DNA of 64,000 nucleotides from JADKHR01 sp041917295 (GTDB lineage Bacteria > Elusimicrobiota > Elusimicrobia > FEN-1173): positions 62,001 to 126,000 of the forward strand of contig JAYRXX010000057.1 of assembly GCA_041917295.1 (NCBI GenBank), read 5' to 3'. Both the position numbers and the translations under genes were made by a program. The notes beneath the pieces were generated by a model that saw nothing but the letters and a program-made list of their open reading frames with translations, had not been told where the DNA came from and made no database searches. Shown piece by piece: positions 43,901 through 51,623 of this stretch. How positions within the stretch are numbered: the stretch's first letter is position 1; each line of letters begins with the position of its first letter.

Positions 43901-46456
43901 TTTGTGGTCAAACTCAAGCCTGGGCTCGGGATCACTTTCTCCACCTACTGGGGTGGGACAGGCCCGGAGCTGGATGGGTTGGCGTTGACAAAAGACGGGA
44001 TCGGGCGGTTGGTGCTGGCGGGTGGAACCGGTTCACCGGATTTGCCGTTAATGGGCGGCGCCAACGGCGGGTACGGAGGGGGGGCCTCGGACGGGTTCGT
44101 CACCGCATTTAACGGCCTGGCGTTTCCCGATGAACCTCCCCCCCCTGTCAATCCGGAGTCGATTCTTTACAGCCAGTATTTTGGCGGGACAGGGAACTCG
44201 ACGATTTTAGGCGCGGTCAGCGACGCGGCGGGCAACATCATCGTCGTGGGCGAAACCACCGGCGACGGCCACCCTGCCACCAGCGGGTCGTTTGACACCA
44301 CCTACAACGGGGGCTCGTTGGACGCGTTTGTGGCGAAATTTTCCATGAACGGAACCCTTCTGTTTTCCACCTACTTGGGGGGAAGCGGAGAAGATTCGGC
44401 TTTGGGGGTGGCGCTCGACAGCGCGGGGAATATTTTGGTGACGGGCAAAACCTATTCGACGAACTTCCCAACAACGTCCGGAGCTTACGACCGAACGTTG
44501 GGGGGCGAACGAGACGCCTTTTTGGTTAAGCTGTCCTCGGGAGGGCAGTCACTCAAGATGGGAACGTATTTGGGTGGCCCCCGTTGGGATTACGGACACC
44601 GGGTGACGGTCGCGATCGGGGGAGACGTGATCGTCACGGGGTTCACCCATGGCGAGTATCCGGTGACCACAGGGGCGGCCCAGGCCGTGTTTGGCGGGGC
44701 GGGGGACGTGTTTGTAACCCGACTGAAGGCGGCGGGGAACGCGGTGGTGTATTCCACCTATATCGGGGGCGAAAGTTGGGACGGAGCGGGTGGGTTGGCG
44801 GTGGACTCTCTTGGTCAGGTCTATTTGTCCGGGGACACCCATTCAACCTTATTCCCAACCACCCTAGGGGCGTACGATCGGACTTGCACCAATTGCTCGA
44901 CCAACCTGAGTACCGATGGTTATATCGCCAAATTGAGCGCGGCGGGGGATCGGTGGATTTATTCGACCTTCATTGGCGGTGGAGCGTCCCCGGCGTCGGA
45001 AAGTTTGCGGCGATTGGCGGTGGGGTGGGACGGAACCGTGACGGCGGTCGGCACATCGGAGGCGGCCGATTTTCCGGTAACGCCGGACGCGGCCCAGTCC
45101 CAATCGCGCGGCGGCGCGGAAGCGGTGGTGGTTAAGTTAAGTTCGGACGGATCGACCTTGTTGTATGGCAGTTTCCTGGGCGGCGGGGGGCGTGACGCGG
45201 CCATGGATGTGGTGAGCGATGGGGAAGGGGGGATGGTGGTGGCGGGCGTGACGGACTCGTCAAACTTTCCTGTGACATCGAACGCCGCGCAGGGAGCACG
45301 ACGCGGGTCCACAGACGCTTTCGTGGTTAAAATGAAACCCGGGTTGGGCGTCCTTTACGGAACGTATTGGGGAGGGACCGGGCCGGAATTGGACGGGATG
45401 GGCCTTGCAAAAGATGGGGCTGGAAGGGTCGTCTTGGCGGGGGGAACAGGGTCGACGAATATTCCCACGTTCGGCGGGCCGACCCCCGGGGGGTATGGAG
45501 GAGGATCCTCAGACGGTACCCTCGTCTCTTTCAAAGGTCTGGCCGTGGCGGACGTCGTTCCACCGCCGAACAAGCCTTCCGGAACGCAACTGGTTATGCG
45601 CGAGGGGCGGGTGGTCTTGACGTGGACAGCCAACGGCAACTTTCCAGGAACGACTTACCAGGTGTATGCCTCCACCAACAAACTTTCCTACCAGTGGAAG
45701 GTAACCACACTAAACCTAGAGATGACGCCCGAATTGATTACCGGAGTGACCCATTATTTCAAAGTGAGGGCGCAAAATATCGCAAAGGTTGTTTCCGCTT
45801 TCGATGTGGTTGTCTCGACCCGGATATCGGCCGCGTTGCCCGCGGCGTCTTCGGCCCTGTCGACCGGAAGGACCGAACCCCTTTCCCGGGACATCCCGTG
45901 GTTCAACGTGGGGTTTGCTACTGAACAAGACGCTGACGTTTCGATTCTCCTGGACCCGGTGGAAGAGGCTCGGAACCTATTTTCTATGGGAGAGATGGTG
46001 GGGCATCCCTGGCTGGTCTCTGTGGATGGGAAAGGAGCCGTCCCGGTCCAGGTTTCCGCCGTTTTTGCGGATACAGCCCATCGATACACCGTTGTCCGCT
46101 GGGATGAAAGCGGGTCCATTTGGGAAGATGTCCCACCAGGGGAGGCGGCCCCTCCGGGCCTCTTCGCCCTACGTCGCGCTATCCCGCCCTCGGTGAGCGC
46201 GGCCAAGATCTACCCCAACCCGTTCCGCCCGGCACGGGGACATACGGAAGTCAAGATGGAAGTCCCGCTGGGGAGTACGGTGCGGCTGTACACCCTAACC
46301 GGAGAATTGGTTCGGGAACTTTCCCCGGACTCCCAGGGAGTGATTCTCTGGCGCGGCGACAACGGAGCCGGCCAATCGGTGGCCAGCGGGGTCTACTTCT
46401 GTTTCATTGAAAAAGACGGCGATAAAAAAATCTTCCGATTGGCGGTGGAACAATGA
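40907..46456 (+). CDS. Secreted clan GH-A-like glycosidase with CARDB domains, duplicated SBBP propeller and FlgD-like C-terminal domain
   Basis: This 1849-residue protein has a ribosome site GAGGAG 8 bp before the ATG and a signal peptide ending near LMAAPPA. Residues ~40-390 look like a clan GH-A barrel (GH5/mannanase-like): QLVNEFIS (E231, acid/base) and IIEAEAYV (E338 or E340, nucleophile). Two CARDB-type domains follow (ADLIVEG..., ADLVVEKLEG...). Residues ~613-1550 are SBBP beta-propeller repeats (YSTYLGG..WD, DAFVAKFS), present as two tandem copies of about 473 residues. A fibronectin-type segment follows, and the end is the KIYPNPFRPARGH domain. The domain set suggests a large cell-surface polysaccharide-degrading or adhesive protein. 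The next gene, a PorV-like barrel, overlaps by ATGA. Confidence 0.8.
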   Translation: MKTCLVFRRVVRRTFSFVLIPLMNAGLMAAPPAGWRTDPTPAVSATEFLAYSGVNVHFNYFSYGWSIGGVPPAWANKPGYNHSGFSSAWGSQKWREWLNLCAVNNIKGIRIMSPFGDGRNLFDTAGNISIDEALFRADLDAFLRIVEEVETQRNVKFRLIFTLFDFRIADGEWIDGVGEHPDILDPANPKRAQFLNLFRDKFFKMVYDSAQPYAQWGLVRENRIVWQLVNEFISMKPDTGGRSELQAMDDLAYRDRREALYVQGESFFLAFRDMIKNIRPTALVSMSDLGAENTIRRWQNKGFDLLDYHSHPDYLHLNGNIGATLKNVGWNGVQPIIEAEAYVPGWRWMEKSVLTERMRASFNRGSRGAMFWWDGWYRFDPSLYSLVTTEDLAFSPKADLIVEGVTGPNRAVENQPISFAVTVGNWGPVSTGESYLKLQMNGSFFSGFNIPPLSPGQSYTAPAASTNVAVGYHRFLAEADNGLTYPELDEDNNNVAMPVVGILPGADLVVEKLEGTDSLVAGNTTVFETTIANRGSESAGESHLKFQIDGREIQTVVVRPLAPGETFVAQVNWSAVAGLHTLLIEADNWQRVAETNESNNDMSRILSVNAAPILYSRYLGGAGNSSILDAVTDAAGNTIVVGETSGGGHPVTSGSWDTTYNGGSLDAFVAKFSADGTLLFSTYLGGSGEDSALGVALDNAGNILVTGKTYSSNFPTTSGAYDRSLGGARDAFLAKMTSDGRSVVYGTYLGGAEWDYGHRVTVAPGGDMIVTGFTHGGYPVTTGAAQTVFGGAGDVFVTRLKAAGNGVVYSTYLGGESWDGAGGLAVDALGQVILSGDTHSRTFPTTVGAWDRTCDNCGTNTSTDGFLAKLSAKGDRWVFSTFVGGSAAPSTESLRRIAVASDGSIWAVGTSNGGDFPVTPDAAQFQLAGGADAVIVRFSGDGSQLFYGSYIGGTGRDVAMDVKTDGEGGVVLTGITESLNFPVTSGAVQKERRGTADAFVVKLKPGLGITFSTYWGGTGPELDGLALTKDGIGRLVLAGGTGSPDLPLMGGANGGYGGGASDGFVTAFNGLAFPDEPPPPVNPESILYSQYFGGTGNSTILGAVSDAAGNIIVVGETTGDGHPATSGSFDTTYNGGSLDAFVAKFSMNGTLLFSTYLGGSGEDSALGVALDSAGNILVTGKTYSTNFPTTSGAYDRTLGGERDAFLVKLSSGGQSLKMGTYLGGPRWDYGHRVTVAIGGDVIVTGFTHGEYPVTTGAAQAVFGGAGDVFVTRLKAAGNAVVYSTYIGGESWDGAGGLAVDSLGQVYLSGDTHSTLFPTTLGAYDRTCTNCSTNLSTDGYIAKLSAAGDRWIYSTFIGGGASPASESLRRLAVGWDGTVTAVGTSEAADFPVTPDAAQSQSRGGAEAVVVKLSSDGSTLLYGSFLGGGGRDAAMDVVSDGEGGMVVAGVTDSSNFPVTSNAAQGARRGSTDAFVVKMKPGLGVLYGTYWGGTGPELDGMGLAKDGAGRVVLAGGTGSTNIPTFGGPTPGGYGGGSSDGTLVSFKGLAVADVVPPPNKPSGTQLVMREGRVVLTWTANGNFPGTTYQVYASTNKLSYQWKVTTLNLEMTPELITGVTHYFKVRAQNIAKVVSAFDVVVSTRISAALPAASSALSTGRTEPLSRDIPWFNVGFATEQDADVSILLDPVEEARNLFSMGEMVGHPWLVSVDGKGAVPVQVSAVFADTAHRYTVVRWDESGSIWEDVPPGEAAPPGLFALRRAIPPSVSAAKIYPNPFRPARGHTEVKMEVPLGSTVRLYTLTGELVRELSPDSQGVILWRGDNGAGQSVASGVYFCFIEKDGDKKIFRLAVEQ
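42743..45540 (+). repeat. Tandem 1.4-kb duplication encoding two SBBP propellers
   Basis: The block beginning at 42743 (ILYSRYLGGAGNSSIL) recurs at 44162 (ILYSQYFGGTGNSTIL), an offset of 1419 bp, exactly 473 codons. Order and spacing of all internal repeats are kept, and long stretches are near-identical in DNA (for example the FVAKFS and STYLGGSGEDSALGVALD regions). It is an in-frame whole-propeller duplication. Confidence 0.85.
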
Positions 46457-47394
46457 ACTCTCTCACGCGATGGGTGGCGCGGTTTTTGTTCGGAGGAGCT
46501 TCCCTGCTTTTGTCGGCGGGGATCGGGTGGGCGGGATCGACTTCTGACCGAGGCACCTCGTCCGGGGAATTTTTGAAAATCCCCGTCAGTGCCCGGTCTT
46601 CGGCCCTGGGGGGGGCGGTCACGGCCGTCACCGGCGAGGCGGGTGTGTTGGCGTGGAACCCGGCGGGGATGGCGGAATCGGACAAACGCCAGGTCTTGCT
46701 CTCTCATGCGCCTTCTCCGGAAGGAACCGCCACGTCCAACGTCTACTTCGTTCATCCGGTGGGCGCGGGCGCGTGGGGGGTGGGGGTGGCGTATTTTTCC
46801 GCGGGGGCCATCGACGAGACCGAACCCACGGCCGGAGCCACGGTGGGGACGTTTCATCCGTCGGATGCGGCGGCGACGGTGGGGTATGCTCGGAACGTGG
46901 CCGGATGGGATCTGGGGTTGGCCGTGAAAGGCGTTCAGAGCAAAATCGTCGAATCGGATTCTACCTTGACAGTGGATGGGGGAATCCTTTCCCCTAAATT
47001 CTGGCAGGAACGATTGCGGTTGGGGGTGTCGGCCCTGAACACAGGGGGATCTCTTCAATTGGGAAACACCGCCCGTCCGCTTCCCCTTCAGATTGCTGTG
47101 GGAGTTGGGTTGACGCCCAACGAGAAATGGACTCTGTCCTCGGATGTGAAATTTCCCCGGGACAACGACCCGTTTTTTTGTGTCGGGGCGGAGGGGGTTT
47201 ATCCCCTGGGAGCGGACTGGCGGTTCGCCGGTCGAGCCGGCTGGGAAGGTGCCATGGACACGGGGTTGGGGGACTTCGCCGGATTTAACATGGGGTTCGG
47301 GGTTTCCAAAGGCGCTTTGGGTCTGGACTATGCCATTTCCCCCATGGGCGATTTGGGTCAGGCGCACCGAATTTCACTCATCTCCTCTTTTTGA
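46453..47394 (+). CDS. PorV/PorQ-like outer-membrane barrel protein
   Basis: The 313-residue protein overlaps the preceding CTD protein gene by ATGA. A signal peptide ends near GIGWAG. The barrel opens with the family motif EFLKIPVSARSSALGGAVTAVTGEAGVLAWNPAGMA and continues with GVGVAYFSAGAIDE and a strand-rich body to the final ISLISSF, a typical barrel terminus ending in phenylalanine. Unlike the paralogue at 15881 it has no TPR tail. Its pairing with a protein bearing a C-terminal sorting-type domain suggests a carrier role. Confidence 0.82.
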   Translation: MNSLTRWVARFLFGGASLLLSAGIGWAGSTSDRGTSSGEFLKIPVSARSSALGGAVTAVTGEAGVLAWNPAGMAESDKRQVLLSHAPSPEGTATSNVYFVHPVGAGAWGVGVAYFSAGAIDETEPTAGATVGTFHPSDAAATVGYARNVAGWDLGLAVKGVQSKIVESDSTLTVDGGILSPKFWQERLRLGVSALNTGGSLQLGNTARPLPLQIAVGVGLTPNEKWTLSSDVKFPRDNDPFFCVGAEGVYPLGADWRFAGRAGWEGAMDTGLGDFAGFNMGFGVSKGALGLDYAISPMGDLGQAHRISLISSF

Positions 47395-47421
47395 GGGGCG
47401 CCGAATGAACGGCGGCGGATT

Positions 47422-47461
47422 CGCGGTAACCTCCCAGACCGCGACCCCGTCGCCTTTTTTT
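47422..47461 (+). terminator. Possible terminator after the PorV-like gene
   Basis: CGCGGT (47422-47427) can pair with ACCGCG (47438-47443), and a run of seven T starts 11 bases later at 47455. The gap makes it a poor intrinsic terminator. Confidence 0.25.
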
Positions 47462-47483
47462 CTCCGAAACCAAGCGGTTGTGC

Positions 47484-47489
47484 TAAAAT
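47484..47489 (+). promoter_or_regulatory. Extended -10 promoter before the ROK kinase gene
   Basis: TGC followed by TAAAAT gives an extended -10 element about 42 bp before the ATG at 47531. No clear -35 is present. Confidence 0.45.
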
Positions 47490-47530
47490 TACCCTTCGCC
47501 GGTGTTCGTTGGCGCCTGGCGGGGGGGCTT

Positions 47531-48676
47531 ATGGGGACGAGCGAAATTCGGTCGGTTCGTATTGGTCTGGATGTGGGGGGCACTAAGATTTTTGCGATCG
47601 GCGTGGACTTTAATGTTGCCCACAGCCCTTCGGTTCTTTTTTCCCGAAGCGTTCCCACCCAAAGGGCCTGTCCTGAAAAATTCTTCGACCGACTGGCCGA
47701 TTTTCTCCGCGATGTTTTGAAAGAAGGACAGGAGAAGGGCTGGGCCGTGGACGTCCACGTCGGTGTGGGTATGCCCGGCCGTTACATCCCTTCAACGGCA
47801 GGCGGGTGGGTGATCGCGACCGGCACCGCGCCCAATTTGGGGGAGGGTTCCAACGATTTCGATGGGGTGGACCCGCAACGGGAATTATCCAAACGGCTTC
47901 CGGGTTTATCATTTTGCGTTCACAACGACGCTGTGGCCCAAATGAGATATGTTTTGGACGTGCTGTTACGCCAGGATTCAACCGCTTCCGCGATTCGAAA
48001 TCAGCGGGTTTGTTATCTCGGGCCTGGGACGGGGTTGGGGGGTGGGTTTGCGGAAGTGGACCCGACCGGGCATGTGGAGATCCGAACAGACGGCCATGTT
48101 TTTGATATTGTGATTGAACCTGGCGGGGTGACCGTTCCGTTCGTTGTCCAGGGGATGACGATTGCCGTTTCCCGGGGCGGGACCGCGGAAGAGCTGGTGT
48201 CCGGCATCGCCATCCGTGCCCTCATGGCTGAAATCGATCAAAAACTTACTCAAAGCGGTCGCCCGTCTTTGTTTTCGCCGCTGGGGGTCCCGGGAGGTTT
48301 GTTGTTGGACCGATGTTTGATGGGAGAGGTGGGGGGCGAACCCGCGAGGGAAGTGGCCCTGCAGATCGCTCGGTTTGAGGGGCACATGTTGGGCCGGGTT
48401 ATGGAAAAGATCTACAGGGGCACCATCGAGAAAACCGATCGGCGTGCCGCGTGGCCAGTGAATGACGTGCGGTTTGTTCGAGGAATTTCTACCTATGTGT
48501 TGGGGGGGAGTGTGCCCCGTGGCCGGGTGGGCGACGTTTTGAGGGCATCCGCCCTGTCGGAGTTGGCCCAGCGGGTTCCCGGGACCTCATTTTCGTTGTT
48601 GTCTCCTCCCGCCGAAAGCGGTAACGCCGGCGCGTTGGGGGCGGCGTTGCTCGCCGGAACAATTCCAGTTCACTGA
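47531..48676 (+). CDS. ROK-family sugar kinase (glucokinase/fructokinase-like)
   Basis: I start at the ATG at 47531 (381 residues); the frame is open upstream, but the promoter and a G-rich ribosome site favour this start. Motifs are RIGLDVGGTKIFAIGVD (phosphate binding), GVGMPGRYIP, CVHNDAVAQ (catalytic aspartate), LGPGTGLGGGFAEV and STYVLGGSVPRGR. The usual ROK zinc motif CxCGxxGC is not seen; IRTDGHVFDIVIE stands in that region. ROK kinases phosphorylate hexoses such as glucose, mannose or fructose with ATP in the cytoplasm. The next gene encodes a PMI-PMM fusion, so mannose or fructose is a reasonable substrate. It is clearly homologous to the ROK domain in giant protein 2. Confidence 0.88.
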   Translation: MGTSEIRSVRIGLDVGGTKIFAIGVDFNVAHSPSVLFSRSVPTQRACPEKFFDRLADFLRDVLKEGQEKGWAVDVHVGVGMPGRYIPSTAGGWVIATGTAPNLGEGSNDFDGVDPQRELSKRLPGLSFCVHNDAVAQMRYVLDVLLRQDSTASAIRNQRVCYLGPGTGLGGGFAEVDPTGHVEIRTDGHVFDIVIEPGGVTVPFVVQGMTIAVSRGGTAEELVSGIAIRALMAEIDQKLTQSGRPSLFSPLGVPGGLLLDRCLMGEVGGEPAREVALQIARFEGHMLGRVMEKIYRGTIEKTDRRAAWPVNDVRFVRGISTYVLGGSVPRGRVGDVLRASALSELAQRVPGTSFSLLSPPAESGNAGALGAALLAGTIPVH

Positions 48677-48683
48677 GGACTTT

Positions 48684-51623
48684 ATGATAACGTCAAATTC
48701 TGTTGGATCCACGGTTGAAACGGACGGAGCGGTTGCTCTGTCTCCCGGTGTTCAGCACTACGAGTGGGGAGGGGCCTCCGTGATCGCCGATTTGTTGGGT
48801 CGATCAAATGCGGACGGCCGTCCGTTTGCCGAATTGTGGATGGGAGCTCACCCCGGAAACCCGTCGAAGGTGGCTCTCGCGTCCGGTGAATCGGTGGGAT
48901 TGGATGAGCTGATCGCCCGAGATCCTGAGGGTCTTTTGGGCCGTGAGACGGTTGCTCAGTATGGGGGGCTTCCCTTTTTGTTCAAAGTCCTGGACGCGGC
49001 GAAACCCTTATCAATTCAGGTCCATCCCGGTCTGGAACAGGCCCGGGCCGGTTTTGCCGACGAAGACGCCCGGAGCATCCCCCGCCAAGCTCCCACGCGC
49101 AACTACAAAGACGCCAATCACAAACCGGAACTGGTTGTGGCGTTCGGAAGCGACTTTTGGGCCTTACGGGGGTTTCGTCCCTATTCTCAGATTGCCGAAA
49201 TCCTGGGTGCCCATCCGGAACTTCATAAGCTGGCTGGGGAATTTGTTCCAACGGCGGAAGGTCTTAAACGCCTTTATGGATCGTTCATGACCGACCGGCC
49301 GGAAAATGTGGAAGCCCTTTTGAGCCCTTTGCTGGCCCGTTGGCGCCGTGAAAATCTAAAAATCCCTTTCCCAAAAGAAGACCCACGTTATTGGGTCTTG
49401 CGGGCGGATGGGCAATTTTCGTCTCCCGGTCGAACCGATCGGGGTCTTCTCTCGGTTTTGTTGCTGAACCTGGTTAAACTAAAACCGGGGGAAGCGTTGT
49501 ATTTACCCGCCGGAGTATTGCACGCGTATCTTGAAGGAACCGCCATTGAAATCATGGCGAATTCCGACAACGTTCTTCGCGGCGGACTGACGCCGAAGCA
49601 CGTGGACGTCCCCGAACTCTTGAAGACGGTGGTCTTTGAGGGGGCTCCTCCCGAGGTGTTAACCGCGGCGCCGGTTCGCGGCGCGGAGTCGGTTTATCGC
49701 ACGACCGCGGCGGAATTTGAACTGCGCCGTCTCGATTTGCGTTCAGGCGTTCCCCACACAGCGCTCCCCTCTTGGAGCGGCGAGATATATCTGATTGCTT
49801 CGGGGTCCGTTGATGTCCGCTGGGATGTGTCGGGGAAGATCCATGTCGAGACCGGGAAGAAAAAGGGATTCTGCTTTTTTGTTCCTCGGGGAGGGGTGTG
49901 TTCGTTTAAAGCCGGATCGGACGCGTTGGTTTTTAAAGCGGGGGTCCCGCCGGTTCGGTCGTTTCGAGGGAAACGACCCACCGAACTGGTGTTTGGAACC
50001 AGCGGTTTGAGGGGACTGATCCGGGACATTACCGACCTGGAAGCCTATGTGAATACCCGGGGTTTCTTGCGTTACTTGGCCGACAAAAAAGAAACGGTTC
50101 CCGGGGACGCGATCACGATGGGGTTGGACCTTCGGCCCAGCACGCCGCGAATTGCGTCCGCGGTGGCCCGGGCGGTTACGGACGAAGGCCTCGCCGTGGA
50201 AAACACGGGTTGTCTGCCAAGCCCGGCTCTTTTGTCCTACGCCCTGGGCAAAAATCGGCCCAGCATTATGGTCACGGGAAGTCATATCCCTTTTGACCGA
50301 AACGGGATTAAGTTTAATCTAAAATCGGGCGAAGTTTTGAAAGAAGATGAACAGGGGATCCTGGCCCGCGTCCAAGAAGTTCGGGCGGAAGAATATAATT
50401 GCCCGGCCAAGGCGTCTTTGTTCGATGACAGCGGATTTTTAATATCCGCTCAGGCGAGGCCTCTTCCGGCAGAAACCCCCGCGGCGCGAGACGCGTATGT
50501 GCGTCGTTACTTGAATTTCTTTCCCGCCAACGGATTGAGCGGCCTCAACGTCGGCGTGTATCAGCATTCGGCGGTGGGGCGAGACTTGGTCGTGGACATC
50601 CTGCGCGGGTTGGGGGCCCGGGTGACGGCATTGGGCCGGAGCGAAGAGTTTGTTCCCATCGACACGGAAGACATTTCGGATGAACGGCTGGAAGACCTTC
50701 AAAAGATGGCCGACCAGGCCCGGCGGGAAATGGGTGGGTTGAACGCCTTGGTTTCCACTGATGGTGACAGCGATCGACCTTTGGTGTGCGGGGTGAAGCC
50801 CGATGGCGGGCTGGTGTTTTTGCCCGGGGACCTGCTGGGGCCGCTTGTGGCGGAGTACCTGGAGGCCGACGCGGTGGTGGCGCCGATCAGCGCCAACGAT
50901 GCCCTGGACATTTTCCTCAAAGGCCGTCGTCGTCCACCCACTCGCATTGGGTCTCCCTACGTGGTGGCGGCCATGAAAGAGTCTGCCCAGGAAGGGTTTC
51001 GTCGAGTGGTCGGGTTTGAAGCCAATGGGGGGTTTCTTCTGCAGAGTGCCCTTGAAAAACAGGGCCGGTCCTTGGCTCCTTTACCGACACGGGACGCGGT
51101 CTTGCCCATCCTTTGCGTTTTGTTTTCGGCGCGGGAAAAAGGGCTGTCCCTCGTGGGCCTCTTTGACCGGCTTCCCCGTCGGTTCAGCAAGGCGGGACTG
51201 CTGGACAATTTCCCGGTGGAATCCAGCCGCGCCATTCTAAAATCTTTTTCTTCACCGAACCCGCGGGTGATTGAGGTGGTGTTCGGCGGAAAAGAGGAAG
51301 TGACGGCGCGCGATGCCGCGGGGCAACCCGTTGCCCTATCGGTCCCGGACCGAGCGACCCTGCTTGCCCACCGCCACCGTTTGGAAGGGCTGTTTAACAG
51401 CGAGGCGGGTTTTGACGGAGGTCTTTGCGGGATGAACGTGCTGGACGGGATCCGTTTGCGCTTTGGAAACGGGGATGTGGCCCACGTTCGTCCGTCAGGG
51501 AACGCGCCTCAGCTCCGAATCTACGCCTGCGCGGGAACGCCCGAACGGGCCCACGAGATCGTCCGTCTGGGACTTCGAGAGCCCGATGGTCTCTTGCGGA
51601 TGTTGGGGAAAAAATACAGCTAA
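48684..51623 (+). CDS. Bifunctional mannose-6-phosphate isomerase / phosphomannomutase fusion
   Basis: The 979-residue protein starts 7 bp after the ROK gene. Residues ~20-420 are type I phosphomannose isomerase: HYEWGG, zinc ligands Q112 and H114 in SIQVHPG, E149 in NHKPE, and H280 in LPAGVLHAYLEG. Residues ~430-979 are a PMM/PGM-type phosphohexomutase: FGTSGLRG, catalytic S533 in TGSHIP, metal loop DGDSDRP (D693, D695, D697), FEANGG and the phosphate loop VRPSGNAP. The isomerase converts fructose-6-P to mannose-6-P and the mutase makes mannose-1-P, the GDP-mannose precursor. Fusing the two halves is unusual; separate genes are the norm. All visible active-site residues are retained, so both halves should be active. 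A decayed fragment of its 3' end lies at 53293. Confidence 0.9.
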   Translation: MITSNSVGSTVETDGAVALSPGVQHYEWGGASVIADLLGRSNADGRPFAELWMGAHPGNPSKVALASGESVGLDELIARDPEGLLGRETVAQYGGLPFLFKVLDAAKPLSIQVHPGLEQARAGFADEDARSIPRQAPTRNYKDANHKPELVVAFGSDFWALRGFRPYSQIAEILGAHPELHKLAGEFVPTAEGLKRLYGSFMTDRPENVEALLSPLLARWRRENLKIPFPKEDPRYWVLRADGQFSSPGRTDRGLLSVLLLNLVKLKPGEALYLPAGVLHAYLEGTAIEIMANSDNVLRGGLTPKHVDVPELLKTVVFEGAPPEVLTAAPVRGAESVYRTTAAEFELRRLDLRSGVPHTALPSWSGEIYLIASGSVDVRWDVSGKIHVETGKKKGFCFFVPRGGVCSFKAGSDALVFKAGVPPVRSFRGKRPTELVFGTSGLRGLIRDITDLEAYVNTRGFLRYLADKKETVPGDAITMGLDLRPSTPRIASAVARAVTDEGLAVENTGCLPSPALLSYALGKNRPSIMVTGSHIPFDRNGIKFNLKSGEVLKEDEQGILARVQEVRAEEYNCPAKASLFDDSGFLISAQARPLPAETPAARDAYVRRYLNFFPANGLSGLNVGVYQHSAVGRDLVVDILRGLGARVTALGRSEEFVPIDTEDISDERLEDLQKMADQARREMGGLNALVSTDGDSDRPLVCGVKPDGGLVFLPGDLLGPLVAEYLEADAVVAPISANDALDIFLKGRRRPPTRIGSPYVVAAMKESAQEGFRRVVGFEANGGFLLQSALEKQGRSLAPLPTRDAVLPILCVLFSAREKGLSLVGLFDRLPRRFSKAGLLDNFPVESSRAILKSFSSPNPRVIEVVFGGKEEVTARDAAGQPVALSVPDRATLLAHRHRLEGLFNSEAGFDGGLCGMNVLDGIRLRFGNGDVAHVRPSGNAPQLRIYACAGTPERAHEIVRLGLREPDGLLRMLGKKYS

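Noticed and set aside
42743..45540. CRISPR-like or satellite array
   Set aside because: The repeated words are SBBP propeller blades within one reading frame, with varying spacing and no uniform spacers.
47180..47530. Upstream extension of the ROK kinase gene
   Set aside because: It overlaps the end of the PorV-like gene in another frame; the promoter at 47484 and the ROK motif position favour 47531.
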